Counted from the stretch's first letter, positions 22,017 to 29,851 are shown. The stretch: 33,014 bases of DNA from Astrobacterium formosum (GCA_030848545.1 JAVDCA010000046.1:1-33014), one strand, 5' to 3'. Numbers and translations are program-made. Notes: generated by a model not told the origin, from the letters alone.

Positions 22017-22204
22017 GGCCGCCCCCGTTCGCCCGTCAGCGCCAGCGAGAGCTGGCCGTTATCGACGGCCGGGCCGACCTGTCGGAAGAGGGCGCGCGCG
22101 GCCGTCGCCGTCGCGCAGGTGAGCGTGATCGTCACCGTGTTGGCGGCCAAGGCGCAGCTCGCGTGGCGGATGGCGGCGCCGTCGATCGACTGATTGTCCG
22201 TCAT
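22013..22204 (-). CDS. Small hypothetical early protein (63 aa)
   Basis: MTDNQSIDGAAIRHASCALAANTVTITLTCATATAARALFRQVGPAVDNGQLSLALTGERGRP, described by parts: a short polar N-terminus, a Thr/Ala/Val-rich central stretch that is likely beta structured, and a polar C-terminus. ATG 22204 is 12 nt after the DUF3164 stop with GAGGGAGG upstream, and its stop overlaps the next start (ATGA). No family is recognised. Confidence 0.6.
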   Translation of the reverse strand: MTDNQSIDGAAIRHASCALAANTVTITLTCATATAARALFRQVGPAVDNGQLSLALTGERGRP

Positions 22205-22216
22205 CGTGTCCCTCCC

Positions 22217-22876
22217 TCACGCCGCGGCCAGGTCGATGGTGACGGCCCGCCACGCATCGTCGGCGGCGTCGCGCTCGTAAAAGCGCACATAGGCCTTCGA
22301 CCCCATCACCCGGATCGAGCCGCGTACGGCGTCCATCGCCCGCAACCAGCGTTCGTCGGCGATGTCGAGCCGCAACAGCGAGAACATCGCGGCGCGGTCG
22401 ATCTGGCCTTCCTTCTCGACCGCAAAGGCGCGGTTGACGATGGCGCGCAGCTCGGGCCGGCTCTCGGCACCCCACTCGACCAGGCATTCGTCGACCAGCT
22501 TCTTGGCGGCCTGCAGCTCCGGCCCGAACACGATCTGATCGGCGATCTGAACCTGCACCTTCAGGGTGCCGTCGAAGGACACGAACGAAACGTTGCCCTT
22601 CGGCCCGCCGGCCTTGGCGCCATACTCCTGGTCGAACAGCGCCTGCAGGGCGTTGAGATCATCGAAGGTGTGGTCCTTGAAGCGCTTGATCTGCGCCGAC
22701 AGCTTGCGCGCGAAGTCCATGATCTTGCGGACCTGCTCGTCGGTCAGCTTGTCGCGCGGGTTGACGGTTTCGAGCGGCACGAGGCGGCCGGCGCCGTCGC
22801 GCATGTAGCGCCCGCCGGAGAGTTCGATGATGCCGGCGTCGAGCGGCGCCGGCGCGATTGGGGTCTGGGTGTTCAC
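22217..22876 (-). CDS. DUF3164 family protein
   Basis: 219 aa from a GTG at 22876 that overlaps the upstream stop (GTGA). Residues about 17-75 (IELSGGRYMRDGAGRLVPLETVNPRDKLTDEQVRKIMDFARKLSAQIKRFKDHTFDDLNALQALFDQEYG) are diagnostic of DUF3164, found in the early region of Mu-like phages downstream of gene B. The middle, GNVSFVSFDGTLKVQVQIADQIVFGPELQAAKKLVDECL, is also conserved. Its biochemical role is not established. Length and order agree with the family. Confidence 0.88.
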   Translation of the reverse strand: MNTQTPIAPAPLDAGIIELSGGRYMRDGAGRLVPLETVNPRDKLTDEQVRKIMDFARKLSAQIKRFKDHTFDDLNALQALFDQEYGAKAGGPKGNVSFVSFDGTLKVQVQIADQIVFGPELQAAKKLVDECLVEWGAESRPELRAIVNRAFAVEKEGQIDRAAMFSLLRLDIADERWLRAMDAVRGSIRVMGSKAYVRFYERDAADDAWRAVTIDLAAA

Positions 22877-23220
22877 GTGTCGTCTCCTTGGATGCTGGGC
22901 GGGGGAGTTGGCTGGACGTAGCCGAGCGCGGCGAGCGCGCCCGCGAGACCGTCGATGACGGGGGCGATAGCCGCGTCGTGCCGGACGGCGTCGACCGCAT
23001 AGCTGATGTTCGTGAATCCGCGGCGGGCTTCGAGCCCGGCGAGCAGCTCGGCGGTACCGGTCGCGATGGCGTCGAGATCGCGGATGCGCTCCGCCATGGC
23101 GACGATGGCGGCGAGCGAGGCCGACATGGAGCCGTGGCGCGGCCGCGTCAGGATGGTATCGACGACTGCGAGGACATCGACGTCGGCGACTAGGTCGGCG
23201 AGGGCAGGGGCTTCGCTCAT
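22873..23220 (-). CDS. Hypothetical early protein (115 aa)
   Basis: MSEAPALADLVADVDVLAVVDTILTRPRHGSMSASLAAIVAMAERIRDLDAIATGTAELLAGLEARRGFTNISYAVDAVRHDAAIAP... is Ala/Asp-rich and mostly helical, ending with a short Pro-rich tail. Overlaps of 4 nt with both neighbours (ATGA and GTGA) indicate coupled translation. There is no TM segment or recognisable motif. Confidence 0.65.
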   Translation of the reverse strand: MSEAPALADLVADVDVLAVVDTILTRPRHGSMSASLAAIVAMAERIRDLDAIATGTAELLAGLEARRGFTNISYAVDAVRHDAAIAPVIDGLAGALAALGYVQPTPPPSIQGDDT

Positions 23221-23471
23221 GCGATGTCACCTCCCTGCAGGGGCACGCGGCGGGGGATCGCAGGCAGCGTGATGACGTTCGGGGCCGCGAGCGCTTGCCT
23301 GGTCAGGAGCGTCGCCTGGATCACGGTGGTGCGCTCCAGCACCTCGGCCTTCTCGGCCGCGTCGCCGACCAGGCGGGAGAGTGAGCCTATGTCCAGGTGC
23401 TGGGCGGCATCGCCGGAAGCCCGGATGGCGTCGAGCCAAACGCGCAGCGCGATGAGGTCGTGGCTCAACAT
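23217..23471 (-). CDS. Small hypothetical early protein (84 aa)
   Basis: ATG 23471 (MLSHDLIALRVWLDAIRASGDAAQHLDIGSLSRLVGDAAEKAEVLERTTVIQATLLTRQ...) lies 7 nt inside the preceding gene. The protein is helical with possible coiled-coil character over residues 25-60 and a Pro-containing C-terminus. A longer in-frame start at 23519 would overlap the upstream gene by 55 nt and is less likely. The function is unknown. Confidence 0.62.
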   Translation of the reverse strand: MLSHDLIALRVWLDAIRASGDAAQHLDIGSLSRLVGDAAEKAEVLERTTVIQATLLTRQALAAPNVITLPAIPRRVPLQGGDIA

Positions 23472-23878
23472 CCGCCGCCCTCCTGTGTGATCCGCGAGTG
23501 AGGACAGCCCTTGCGGCAAGCCCAGAAGACGCGGGCCCGGACCGAAGACGTGGCCGCAAACGGCTGCTTCTGGATGTCGAGACAGCGGTCGCGGCCGATG
23601 TCGCCATAGACCGGGCAGAGGACCGTCAAGCCCATCAGGGCGCCACGGACCTTTTCCTCGACCCGGCCCAGGTCGCCGTTGTTGTAGGAGTTCGCGAACA
23701 CGTGGCTGACGACCGCCGCCGAGTAACCGATCCGTTCGGCAGCGGTCCGCTGCGAAGTCTGCGAGGCGAACACCGCCAGCTCGTGCACCCAGTCCGGCAG
23801 CGCGCCGCCCCAGGACTCTTTCGCCTTGGCGACGAAATCTCGCTCCGTCTTCAAGCCCACCTTCGGTCCGCGTTTCAT
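23465..23878 (-). CDS. Putative helix-turn-helix regulator with Cys-rich C-terminus
   Basis: 137 aa, MKRGPKVGLKTERDFVAKAKESWGGALPDWVHELAVFASQTSQRTAAERIGYSAAVVSHVFANSYNNGDLGRVEEKVRGALM.... Residues about 41-75 form a helix-turn-helix (SQRTAAERIGYSAAVVSHVFANSY). The C-terminal half has four or five Cys (CPVYGDIGRDRC near 88-99, then CRKGC and a terminal Cys) that could bind a metal. Similar proteins are common in early operons of alphaproteobacterial Mu-like phages. A transcriptional role is probable but the target is unknown. ATG overlaps the upstream stop (ATGA). Confidence 0.75.
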   Translation of the reverse strand: MKRGPKVGLKTERDFVAKAKESWGGALPDWVHELAVFASQTSQRTAAERIGYSAAVVSHVFANSYNNGDLGRVEEKVRGALMGLTVLCPVYGDIGRDRCLDIQKQPFAATSSVRARVFWACRKGCPHSRITQEGGGC

Positions 23879-24501
23879 GAGCGCGCCTCCTGGGCCGTCA
23901 CTGGCCCGCCCATGACGGCGCCGCGGTTCGGATCGAAGATGAACTGAGTCCGCATCACCTGCGGCGCCTTGGGGCCGGTATCCATCGCGGGTTTGAGGCG
24001 CCAGATGGCGCGGCCGCCCGTCGTCTTGCCGGGCGCCACCATGGCGAGATAGCCGGCCGCGTGGAGGCGCACGATGTAGAAGCGGGCCGCGGTCGGATCG
24101 ACCCGCGTTTCGTCCGTGGTCGCCGCCAGAGCGAGTTCGGCGGCGTCGAACTGCTGCAGGCGGCGCATAGCCACCCACATCTGCTGTTGGCCGGTCGGTT
24201 GCACGGCCGATCCGTCACGGCGCAGCCGAGGGGTTTCGGTCGGACGCTTGGCGAGGCGGTACAGCGTCGCCGGGGGCTTCAATATGGAGGTTTGTCCGGC
24301 CACGACGGCGATGCCCGCCTTGACGAGCCGGCGCACGAAGTCGCGCACGGTCGCGATTTCCACATTGGAGCGGCCGTCGACCTGGCCGACCGTCCACGGG
24401 CCTTTCTTGTCGAGCTCGCGGATGACCTGCCAAAAGCCGTCCTGGCCGCGCGGCACGCGGATCGCGAGGGCGTGCGCCTCGGGAGCGGGACGCCGGCCCA
24501 T
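23875..24501 (-). CDS. Tandem winged-helix early protein (208 aa)
   Basis: The protein consists of two similar units. Unit 1, residues about 20-90 (DGFWQVIRELDKKGPWTVGQVDGRSNVEIATVRDFVRRLVKAGIAVV...YRLAKRPTETPRL), and unit 2, residues about 105-185 (QQQMWVAMRRLQQFDAAELALAATTDETRVDPTAARFYIVRLHAAGYLAMV...WRLKPAMDTGPKAP). Each fits a winged helix: helix, 'V....V..FV..L..AG...V', then a wing ending YRL/WRL and a T-x-P segment. It follows gene B with a TGATG overlap. A DNA-binding role, possibly alongside transposition, is inferred. Confidence 0.75.
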   Translation of the reverse strand: MGRRPAPEAHALAIRVPRGQDGFWQVIRELDKKGPWTVGQVDGRSNVEIATVRDFVRRLVKAGIAVVAGQTSILKPPATLYRLAKRPTETPRLRRDGSAVQPTGQQQMWVAMRRLQQFDAAELALAATTDETRVDPTAARFYIVRLHAAGYLAMVAPGKTTGGRAIWRLKPAMDTGPKAPQVMRTQFIFDPNRGAVMGGPVTAQEARS

Positions 24502-25262
24502 CAGGCGCTCCTGCGGAAGGCATCGACGACGCGCGGCGCCGGCGGGCGGCTGGTGAAGAACGCCATGTTACCCCAGGCGGCGAGATCGACCGCCTTGAGG
24601 CCGCGGGTGCGTGCGAGGTCGCGGACGCGGGACAGGTTGCTCACGATGCGGCGCGCGCGCCCGTCGGACTGGCGTCGGATTTCTTCGAGAAGGTCGGCCG
24701 TGATAGTGAGCTGCGGGCAGAACGCCGTTGCAAGGGCGGCAGCGTCTTCCCCATCACACGGTTGCGCCGGCATCCAGTCGAGGACGCGGTTGTGTACCCG
24801 CTCGATTGCCGCGAGCCGCTGCGGAAGCCGCTCCTCGCCGATCAGGATGATGGAGCAACCGCTGGCATCGCCGATCTCGCGGATCATCTCCACCATCCCT
24901 TTGGCAACGGCTTTGTCGGCCTCGTCGACGATCACGGGGCGGCGCGGATCGTCGCCGAGCAGCGCAATCGTCTGCTCGGCCATGTCGGAAATTGTTCCGC
25001 GCGCTTGCACGCCGAGCTCGAACAGCAGGGACTTGAGGAACGTCTTGCGGGTCCAGGTCTCCCGGACCTCGACACGCAACGCCCGGGTGCGGTTTTCCGC
25101 ATAGATCGACGCGTAAGTCTTGCCGTAGCCGGACGGGCCGTAGCAGACGCCGATATTGGGCTCGTGCGCGTCACGCTCGATCAGCTTGACGGCGAGCGCC
25201 ATGAAGCTTGCCACGTTCTTCAAGGGCACTTGACCCTTGACGTTGTTCGTCGTCGTCCCCAT
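24501..25262 (-). CDS. B: Transposition target-capture ATPase (MuB-like AAA+)
   Basis: 253 aa with Walker A GPSGYGKT (residues 42-49), Walker B VIVDEAD (D113, E114), and a sensor-like segment CSIILIGEERLPQRL around residue 140. The N-terminal short helix and C-terminal helical domain (RQSDGRARRIVSNLSRVRDLARTRGLKAVDL) resemble MuB/TniB-type ATPases. It polymerises on target DNA, activates the transposase and provides target immunity. It follows the transposase by 19 nt, the A-B order of Mu. Length is close to that of other alphaproteobacterial Mu-like B proteins (MuB itself is 312 aa). Confidence 0.93.
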   Translation of the reverse strand: MGTTTNNVKGQVPLKNVASFMALAVKLIERDAHEPNIGVCYGPSGYGKTYASIYAENRTRALRVEVRETWTRKTFLKSLLFELGVQARGTISDMAEQTIALLGDDPRRPVIVDEADKAVAKGMVEMIREIGDASGCSIILIGEERLPQRLAAIERVHNRVLDWMPAQPCDGEDAAALATAFCPQLTITADLLEEIRRQSDGRARRIVSNLSRVRDLARTRGLKAVDLAAWGNMAFFTSRPPAPRVVDAFRRSA

Positions 25263-25281
25263 GCTCTGCTTTCCCAGTCGG

Positions 25282-27462
25282 TTAGAGTGTCTTTTGCCCC
25301 GCGGCGTCTTCCCCAGGCGCCGCGGGGTTCTTTTCGAAGGGATCGCCGTAGGTGAGCGCGAACCCCCGAAAATCGGTGCTGGTGCGATAGCTGCCGAGCC
25401 ACATCGCTTCGTCGCTGGCGACCGGATCGCCGGCCTCCATGCGGGCGATCAGGGCGAGCGCGCGCCGCCACAGCTGGTGCTTGGTCTCTTCCGCCCGCAG
25501 CGGCACCACGGTCTCGTTGGCCATGAGGCGCGCCTGCATCGCCAGCACGTCGGCCGAGGGCGTCGGCGTCGTGGAAGGCCGCGGCGCCATCGCGTCGAGC
25601 GCGGCCGTGATGGCCGGCGTCTCGTGCGCTTCCGTGCGCTTGGGCATCGGGATGACGTTGGGCATGTCGCGGGCGGCGACCTCGAGCACGCGCTCCAGCA
25701 GGGCGGGGCCGCTGGTGACGTCCTTGATGATCTTGCGCGCCTGGCGCGTCGTCTCGGCGAGGATTTCGGCCTGCGCCTCGCGCGCGGCGCGTTGCAGTTC
25801 CGCCGGGTTCCTGCCGGCCAGCTCAGGGCAGATGCCCTCGCCGACGAAACGGCCGTCTTCCGCGTCGAACGCATAGATGATGCCGGCGTCGTTCGGATCG
25901 AGGCGGACCAGGACACGATCGCCGGGGAGCGCGTCGAGCACCCGATAGTGGAAGCCGGCGACGCGGACACCGAACTTTGTGACATCGCGCATGCCGCCGC
26001 CGGTGGCGACCGGCATCAGCAGCAGATCGAGCGCGCGCGGATCGACGGTGCGGATCGGCCTGAGCGAGCGGGCCGCCGCGAGGGCTGGTGTCGTCTTCAA
26101 CCAGCTGTGCTTCCGCTGTGAGTAGATTGTCTCGTTCCAGCGATCGACCAGGATCTGCAGCTCGGCGATGGTGTGCGTGACGCCGAACGTGTCGGCGGTC
26201 TCTTCGCCCAGGCGGTCTGCAAAGCTCTTGCGGTCTTCGATCTTCTTGCGGTCCGCGACCGAGTGGCCGACGAACCCTTTCAGCAACACGGCGCAATCGT
26301 GCTGAAAGGTGCGGATGGCCGCCTCGACGTGGCCCTTCTGCTGCGGTGTGTAGGGGTCCGACAGCTCCATTTCGATGTCGAGCGCTGCGAACAGGCGTTG
26401 GGTATCGCGGGCGACGAAATCCGAACCGTTGTCGGTCTTGATCTTGTCGGGCACGCCCCACGCCATGATCGCCTTGCGGATCAAGAGCGCGACCGCGGTC
26501 GCGCGCGGCGTGTGCGAGACGTAGAGCATCAGACGACGGGTGGCGATGTCGATGCAGGCATAGATCGTCGGCCTTCCTTCCACGCACAGGGCATCGATCG
26601 GCGAGGCGTCGATCATCCAGAGCGTGTTCGGCTCCTTGATCCAGCGCAGGGTGCCGACGCCCGACGGCGCCATTGTCGAACGGTATCGGTCCGGGTCCGA
26701 CAGCTTGGTCAGCGCGACCTGTTCCGTCTCCCTGAGCGTCTTGACGGCCTGCTGGATGGTGCGCACCGGCGGAACCGGCACGGTCTTGGCGCCGACTGTC
26801 AGCGTATCGCCGAATTCGCTGCGGATGAGCTGGCGCAAGTGCTGCGCGGAAAGATGCGAATTGTGGGCGATTAAGGCCAACACGAAGGTGCGCACCGTGC
26901 CGTCATTGGCGACGTCCATGACGCCCGTACCCTTGCGGGCGGCGGCGCGATCGACGGCAAGCTGGGAGACGCGGCCGATCGCCTTGGCGGCGCGCCAGCG
27001 CATCAGCGTGCGCGGCGACATTGTGGGCACGACCTCGCGGATCCACGGCTCGATCGTGAGCGTGCCGGCCACGTAGGCGTCGGTGAAGATCTTGGCGCGT
27101 GACCTGGTCGACAGGCGCTGACCATTCGAGAATGCGTCGAATGCGGCAATGATCGCGAGTCGTGCATCGCGCTCGCGGGCAGCACGATCGGAAAGATCGT
27201 CGCCCAGGGCTATATCCTCTGCCGGAGCGGGCTCGGGCGCCTCGATGCGGCGGTGGCGGCGCTCCAGTTCGATCCGTGCCAATACCGGCAGCAGGGCAAT
27301 GTTGTACTCCAAACCACCACCGCGGCCGGAGCGGTCGCGCACATAGGCCAGGCTCTCGTTCCAGCCGGTGCGGTCGGCGAGGAGCTGGACGCCGCGCTCC
27401 GTATCGGGCATCCCGGCCAGCCGTGCCGCAGCCAACTCGCGCGGAGTGAACCACTCTTTCAT
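25282..27462 (-). CDS. A: Transposase A (MuA-like DDE recombinase)
   Basis: 726 aa from ATG 27462, whose ATGA overlaps the upstream stop; MKEWFTPRELAAARLAGMPDTERGVQLLADRTGW is the Mu-type N-terminal DNA-binding domain. A 5-codon longer start (27477) is possible. The catalytic core shows Asp285 (LWMIDASPID), Asp344 (KTDNGSD) and Glu380 (KGHVEAAIR), giving a DD35E spacing, shorter than in MuA. The beta-barrel domain follows (residues about 490-530, VAGFHYRVLDALPGDRVLVRLDP). The C-terminal 150 residues are helical and Ala/Pro-rich, where MuA contacts MuB and ClpX. It carries out strand cleavage and transfer at the prophage ends for integration and replicative transposition. Confidence 0.95.
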   Translation of the reverse strand: MKEWFTPRELAAARLAGMPDTERGVQLLADRTGWNESLAYVRDRSGRGGGLEYNIALLPVLARIELERRHRRIEAPEPAPAEDIALGDDLSDRAARERDARLAIIAAFDAFSNGQRLSTRSRAKIFTDAYVAGTLTIEPWIREVVPTMSPRTLMRWRAAKAIGRVSQLAVDRAAARKGTGVMDVANDGTVRTFVLALIAHNSHLSAQHLRQLIRSEFGDTLTVGAKTVPVPPVRTIQQAVKTLRETEQVALTKLSDPDRYRSTMAPSGVGTLRWIKEPNTLWMIDASPIDALCVEGRPTIYACIDIATRRLMLYVSHTPRATAVALLIRKAIMAWGVPDKIKTDNGSDFVARDTQRLFAALDIEMELSDPYTPQQKGHVEAAIRTFQHDCAVLLKGFVGHSVADRKKIEDRKSFADRLGEETADTFGVTHTIAELQILVDRWNETIYSQRKHSWLKTTPALAAARSLRPIRTVDPRALDLLLMPVATGGGMRDVTKFGVRVAGFHYRVLDALPGDRVLVRLDPNDAGIIYAFDAEDGRFVGEGICPELAGRNPAELQRAAREAQAEILAETTRQARKIIKDVTSGPALLERVLEVAARDMPNVIPMPKRTEAHETPAITAALDAMAPRPSTTPTPSADVLAMQARLMANETVVPLRAEETKHQLWRRALALIARMEAGDPVASDEAMWLGSYRTSTDFRGFALTYGDPFEKNPAAPGEDAAGQKTL

Positions 27463-27911
27463 CGCCGGGCTTTCCATTCCGCGTCGGCGGCCTGCTCTTC
27501 GCGTGCGAGTCGCTCTTTGAGCTCGCGGGCCCTCTCGCGCTTGAGCAGTGCTTCGTACCGGGCCTCGACCACGATGAGGTCGACGCCGGACAACAAGGTG
27601 TTGAGGGCGCGGGCGTCGCCGGTGATCATCACCAGGCCGGCGAGCCGCAGGGCCGAGATCGCATGCGGTTTTTCAGGCGACGCGTAGGCGTCGAGCATGC
27701 CCTTGGAGACACGTTCGCCCAGGTGCTCGGAGAGCGCCTCCGCGATCTCCTCGCGGGAGCGGCCGCATTCGTCCAAGGTCTTGGCGATGGCACGTGACAG
27801 CCGGCGTGCCGGCGTCCATGCCTTGACGTCGTCGTCGCCGAAGCGCGGCACCACGGGTTTGGGCGTGAGGTCGCGGAACAGATCGAGCGTGTTGGTGTCG
27901 CGCCGCCGCAT
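27459..27911 (-). CDS. Early protein of unknown function upstream of A (150 aa)
   Basis: MRRRDTNTLDLFRDLTPKPVVPRFGDDDVKAWTPARRLSRAIAKTLDECGRSREEIAEALSEHLGERVSKGMLDAYASPEKPHAISALRLAGLVMITGDARALNTLL..., ending in a highly charged helix (KRERARELKERLAREEQAADAEWKARR). Residues about 45-95 look like a helix-turn-helix with the 'S...I...L..........LD.Y.S......I....L..L......' arrangement common to a protein placed just before transposase A in many Mu-like prophages. Its role is not known to me; a DNA-binding helper of transposition is plausible. It starts 4 nt after the ParB-like stop. Confidence 0.75.
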   Translation of the reverse strand: MRRRDTNTLDLFRDLTPKPVVPRFGDDDVKAWTPARRLSRAIAKTLDECGRSREEIAEALSEHLGERVSKGMLDAYASPEKPHAISALRLAGLVMITGDARALNTLLSGVDLIVVEARYEALLKRERARELKERLAREEQAADAEWKARR

Positions 27912-27915
27912 GGCG

Positions 27916-28752
27916 TCACCGCCTCGTCTTGCCCTTGCCGCGCTTGGCGAGCCACAGCTCGATGGCGTCGTGGTGAGCCTCGAAGAAGGCGTGCTGCTGC
28001 GTTTCCTTCAGCTTCGCGAAGCGGTCGGCCAGCTTCTCCCACGGCGCCGACTTGCCGGGCGCCGGCGTCTTGTCGATCGCCGCGATCGCGTCCGCGACCG
28101 AATGCACGCCGGACTCCGGATCGAGCAGCAGTTTGACGATCTTGGCCTGCCGTGAGGCAGACTGATGCGCGAGCGCCAGCAACTCGGCCTGGTGGTCGGC
28201 AACGGGGTGCGTGGCGATTGCGGCGCGGACGTCGTCAGCAATGCCGTTAGCGATCTCGACCGCGAGATGGACGGACCGTTCGGAAATGCCGAGCGTTCGG
28301 GCGGACACCGTTGAAAACTTTGACGAAAACCAAAGTGCAGATTCTGCACTTTGATCCGACCGGTGGTCGCCGCCACGCTTCCGCACGGGGTTCGCCGCCT
28401 CGTAGATCGCCTTCCAAGTTGCGATGGCGACCGCCCGATCGAGCTCGGTCAGGCCGGCGCGGCACAGGTTTTCCTTGATTTCGCGCAGCCGGCAGGCCGC
28501 ATCGTCCGCGAAGGCCGCCGGGTCCTTGACGTCGGCGACGATCTCGGTGCGGCCTGCCTTGAGGTGCGCCGCCATACGGTGTTCGCCGGTGATCAGGGCA
28601 AAGCGCCCGTCGGCGCGCTCGACCACCTCGATCGGCGGCAGCTCCTCGCCGCCCGTGATCTGTTCGGCGAACGTGTCGACCCAGTCCTGCCGGCGTGCGC
28701 GCAGGCGCTGCCCGACATCGATCTTGGTGATTTCGATGGTCTTGATGGTCAT
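27916..28752 (-). CDS. ParB-like nuclease-domain protein
   Basis: 278 aa from ATG 28752 (MTIKTIEITKIDVGQRLRARRQDWVDTFAEQI). Residues 1-80 hold the ParB/Srx fold with the box FALITGEHRMAAHLKAGRTEIVADV (GEHR at 56-59, corresponding to the CTP-binding GERR motif). Residues about 95-230 form a KorB-like helical DNA-binding region (LTELDRAVAIATWKAIYE..., VSARTLGISERSVHLAVEIANGI). ParB-like proteins are frequent in early operons of Mu-like phages; their role is unproven. No ParA partner is seen, so plasmid-style partition is unlikely. The ribosome-binding site is weak. Confidence 0.85.
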   Translation of the reverse strand: MTIKTIEITKIDVGQRLRARRQDWVDTFAEQITGGEELPPIEVVERADGRFALITGEHRMAAHLKAGRTEIVADVKDPAAFADDAACRLREIKENLCRAGLTELDRAVAIATWKAIYEAANPVRKRGGDHRSDQSAESALWFSSKFSTVSARTLGISERSVHLAVEIANGIADDVRAAIATHPVADHQAELLALAHQSASRQAKIVKLLLDPESGVHSVADAIAAIDKTPAPGKSAPWEKLADRFAKLKETQQHAFFEAHHDAIELWLAKRGKGKTRR

Positions 28753-28775
28753 TTTCGGGTGGCCGTTACGAGGCG

Positions 28776-29093
28776 TTAAAGGGCGGTTGAACGCGCGTCT
28801 GGCGCGTCCTCCGGATCGGGCTGGAGGGGGATGTCGGCGAATTCTTCGGGGGCGATGGAAGCGGCCTGCACCATGGCGTCGTGATGCAGGCGGGCAATGC
28901 CCGGCGCCTGGTCGCGCACCAGCACCAAGAGCGTCTCGCGGGCGGCGCGGAGCGCGAGAATGTGCTGCTGCTTGAGATCCCGTTCCGGCTCGCTCAGGCC
29001 GCCGGTCCGCAGGCGCTGCGCGAGCTGATGCCGCGCACTGAAATGAGCGAGCGTGACGGCCTCGATCTGGCGCTGGAGCGAGATGCGCGTCAT
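28776..29093 (-). CDS. Small early coiled-coil protein (105 aa)
   Basis: MTRISLQRQIEAVTLAHFSARHQLAQRLRTGGLSEPERDLKQQHILALRAARETLLVLVRDQAPGIARLHHDAMVQ... is mostly helical with a charged central helix and an acidic C-terminus (DIPLQPDPEDAPDA). It is preceded by GAGAAG and an upstream TATAAT hexamer at 29111-29116. It lies 23 nt before the ParB-like gene. No recognised family; small helical proteins occur at this place in many Mu-like early operons. Confidence 0.7.
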   Translation of the reverse strand: MTRISLQRQIEAVTLAHFSARHQLAQRLRTGGLSEPERDLKQQHILALRAARETLLVLVRDQAPGIARLHHDAMVQAASIAPEEFADIPLQPDPEDAPDARSTAL

Positions 29094-29110
29094 CGCGGCT
29101 TCTCGCCGAA

Positions 29111-29146
29111 ATTATAGGCCGGACGGGCGTTTTGGCCCGCCCGGCC
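29111..29146 (-). promoter_or_regulatory. Strong hairpin followed by a TATAAT hexamer
   Basis: GGCCGGACGGGC (29117-29128) pairs with GCCCGCCCGGCC (29135-29146) with one mismatch. On the minus strand it is immediately followed by TATAAT (29111-29116), 18 bp ahead of the ATG at 29093. There is no good -35 at the right distance and no T-tract. It may be an activator-dependent promoter or an RNA element; chance is not excluded. Confidence 0.35.
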
Positions 29147-29194
29147 ATGCACACGCAGAGCTTGGAGGGCGTCGTGCGTGCGCGATTCCCGCCA

Positions 29195-29224
29195 CTGACG
29201 CAGGCGGCGCGCTGCCCCTATGAT
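29195..29224 (+). promoter_or_regulatory. Candidate sigma-70 promoter for the rightward gene at 29259
   Basis: CTGACG (29195-29200), 18-bp spacer, TATGAT (29219-29224), with the start codon 35 bp further on and a GGGGGAGAGGAAG ribosome-binding site. A GANTC site (GATTC, 29184-29188) lies 6 bp upstream of the -35 element. Confidence 0.5.
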
Positions 29225-29258
29225 CGGAGTGCCAACTACCGAACTGGGGGAGAGGAAG

Positions 29259-29624
29259 ATGGATGAGCCCTGGCGTGAAGAATTCGACGACTTGGACAAC
29301 GAATGCCTAGCCGCGCAAACCATGGCCGTGGGGGCAATCTGGCCTTCTGTTGCTGTCGCATACGCGTTGATCGACAAAGGCCTGATCGACAAGCGGCGGC
29401 TGCTGGAGATCATCGACAGCCTCCATACGGTCGTCGCGGGCCTGACGGCGGGAGACCTGGGAGACGTCGAAGACCGGCTTCGAGGGCTTGAGCTGATGCG
29501 CGAATTTCTCGAATTCGACGAGGTGCAGCCGGATCGCGTGCTGGAGTTTCTGCGCACGACAGAGACAGCGCAAACGCTGTTGCTCCTCCTGCAATCAAAG
29601 CCTCCTCGACCAACTCGCGAATGA
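29259..29624 (+). CDS. Counter-oriented hypothetical protein, probable moron (121 aa)
   Basis: MDEPWREEFDDLDNECLAAQTMAVGAIWPSVAVAYALIDKGLIDKRRLLEIIDSLHTVVAGLTAGDLGDVEDRLRGLELMREFLEF... is an acidic, helical, soluble protein. Strong GC at third codon positions and a near-consensus ribosome-binding site support coding. ATG 29259 is chosen over an in-frame ATG at 29220 because of the GGAGAGGAAG sequence before it. It is the only rightward gene inside the leftward early operon and has its own candidate promoter, so it could be expressed in the lysogen. The function is unknown. It runs antisense to the 3' part of a weak leftward reading frame (29410-29676). Confidence 0.75.
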   Translation: MDEPWREEFDDLDNECLAAQTMAVGAIWPSVAVAYALIDKGLIDKRRLLEIIDSLHTVVAGLTAGDLGDVEDRLRGLELMREFLEFDEVQPDRVLEFLRTTETAQTLLLLLQSKPPRPTRE

Positions 29625-29676
29625 TCTCTTCCGAAAGCCAGAGGAACGGGTCGAAGTTGACGTCGCGGGGATGCAT
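29410..29676 (-). CDS. Possible early small protein, uncertain (88 aa)
   Basis: ATG 29676 lies 4 nt after the stop of the 56-aa gene and starts MHPRDVNFDPFLWLSEEIIRELVEEALIAGG, which looks protein-like. Beyond about residue 35 the frame is antisense to the better-supported rightward gene and its codon third positions lose their GC bias. Either only a remnant of this gene remains after insertion of the rightward gene, or the two truly overlap at their 3' ends. Low confidence. Confidence 0.3.
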   Translation of the reverse strand: MHPRDVNFDPFLWLSEEIIRELVEEALIAGGATAFALSLSCAETPARDPAAPRRIREIRASAQALEAGLRRLPGLPPSGPRRPYGGCR

Positions 29677-29680
29677 GGTC

Positions 29681-29851
29681 TCACCACCCCCGCGACGGCA
29701 CGTTGGCTAGCGCCGTCATCACTTCCAGGATCGCCGCCGACAGGGTCAGCCAGGCGCACACCAGCCCGGCGACGACCAGGATCACCACCTGGCGCCGCTG
29801 CGCCGGCGTGATGTCCACGTTTTGCGGTAATTGGACCGGGGAGGGGGTCAT
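29681..29851 (-). CDS. Small single-TM early protein (56 aa)
   Basis: MTPSPVQLPQNVDITPAQRR is followed by a TM helix (VVILVVAGLVCAWLTLSAAIL, about residues 22-42) and a short C-terminus ending SRGW. ATG 29851 overlaps the Ner-like stop by ATGA, so it is coupled to ner expression. No ribosome-binding site conflict is seen. The function is unknown. Small membrane proteins in this position could act in superinfection exclusion, but the sequence itself gives no evidence. Confidence 0.65.
   Translation of the reverse strand: MTPSPVQLPQNVDITPAQRRQVVILVVAGLVCAWLTLSAAILEVMTALANVPSRGW

Noticed and set aside
27916-28752. ParB-like protein as part of a partition system
   Set aside because: No ParA ATPase partner and no parS-like repeat cluster was seen; integrated Mu-like phages do not need partition.
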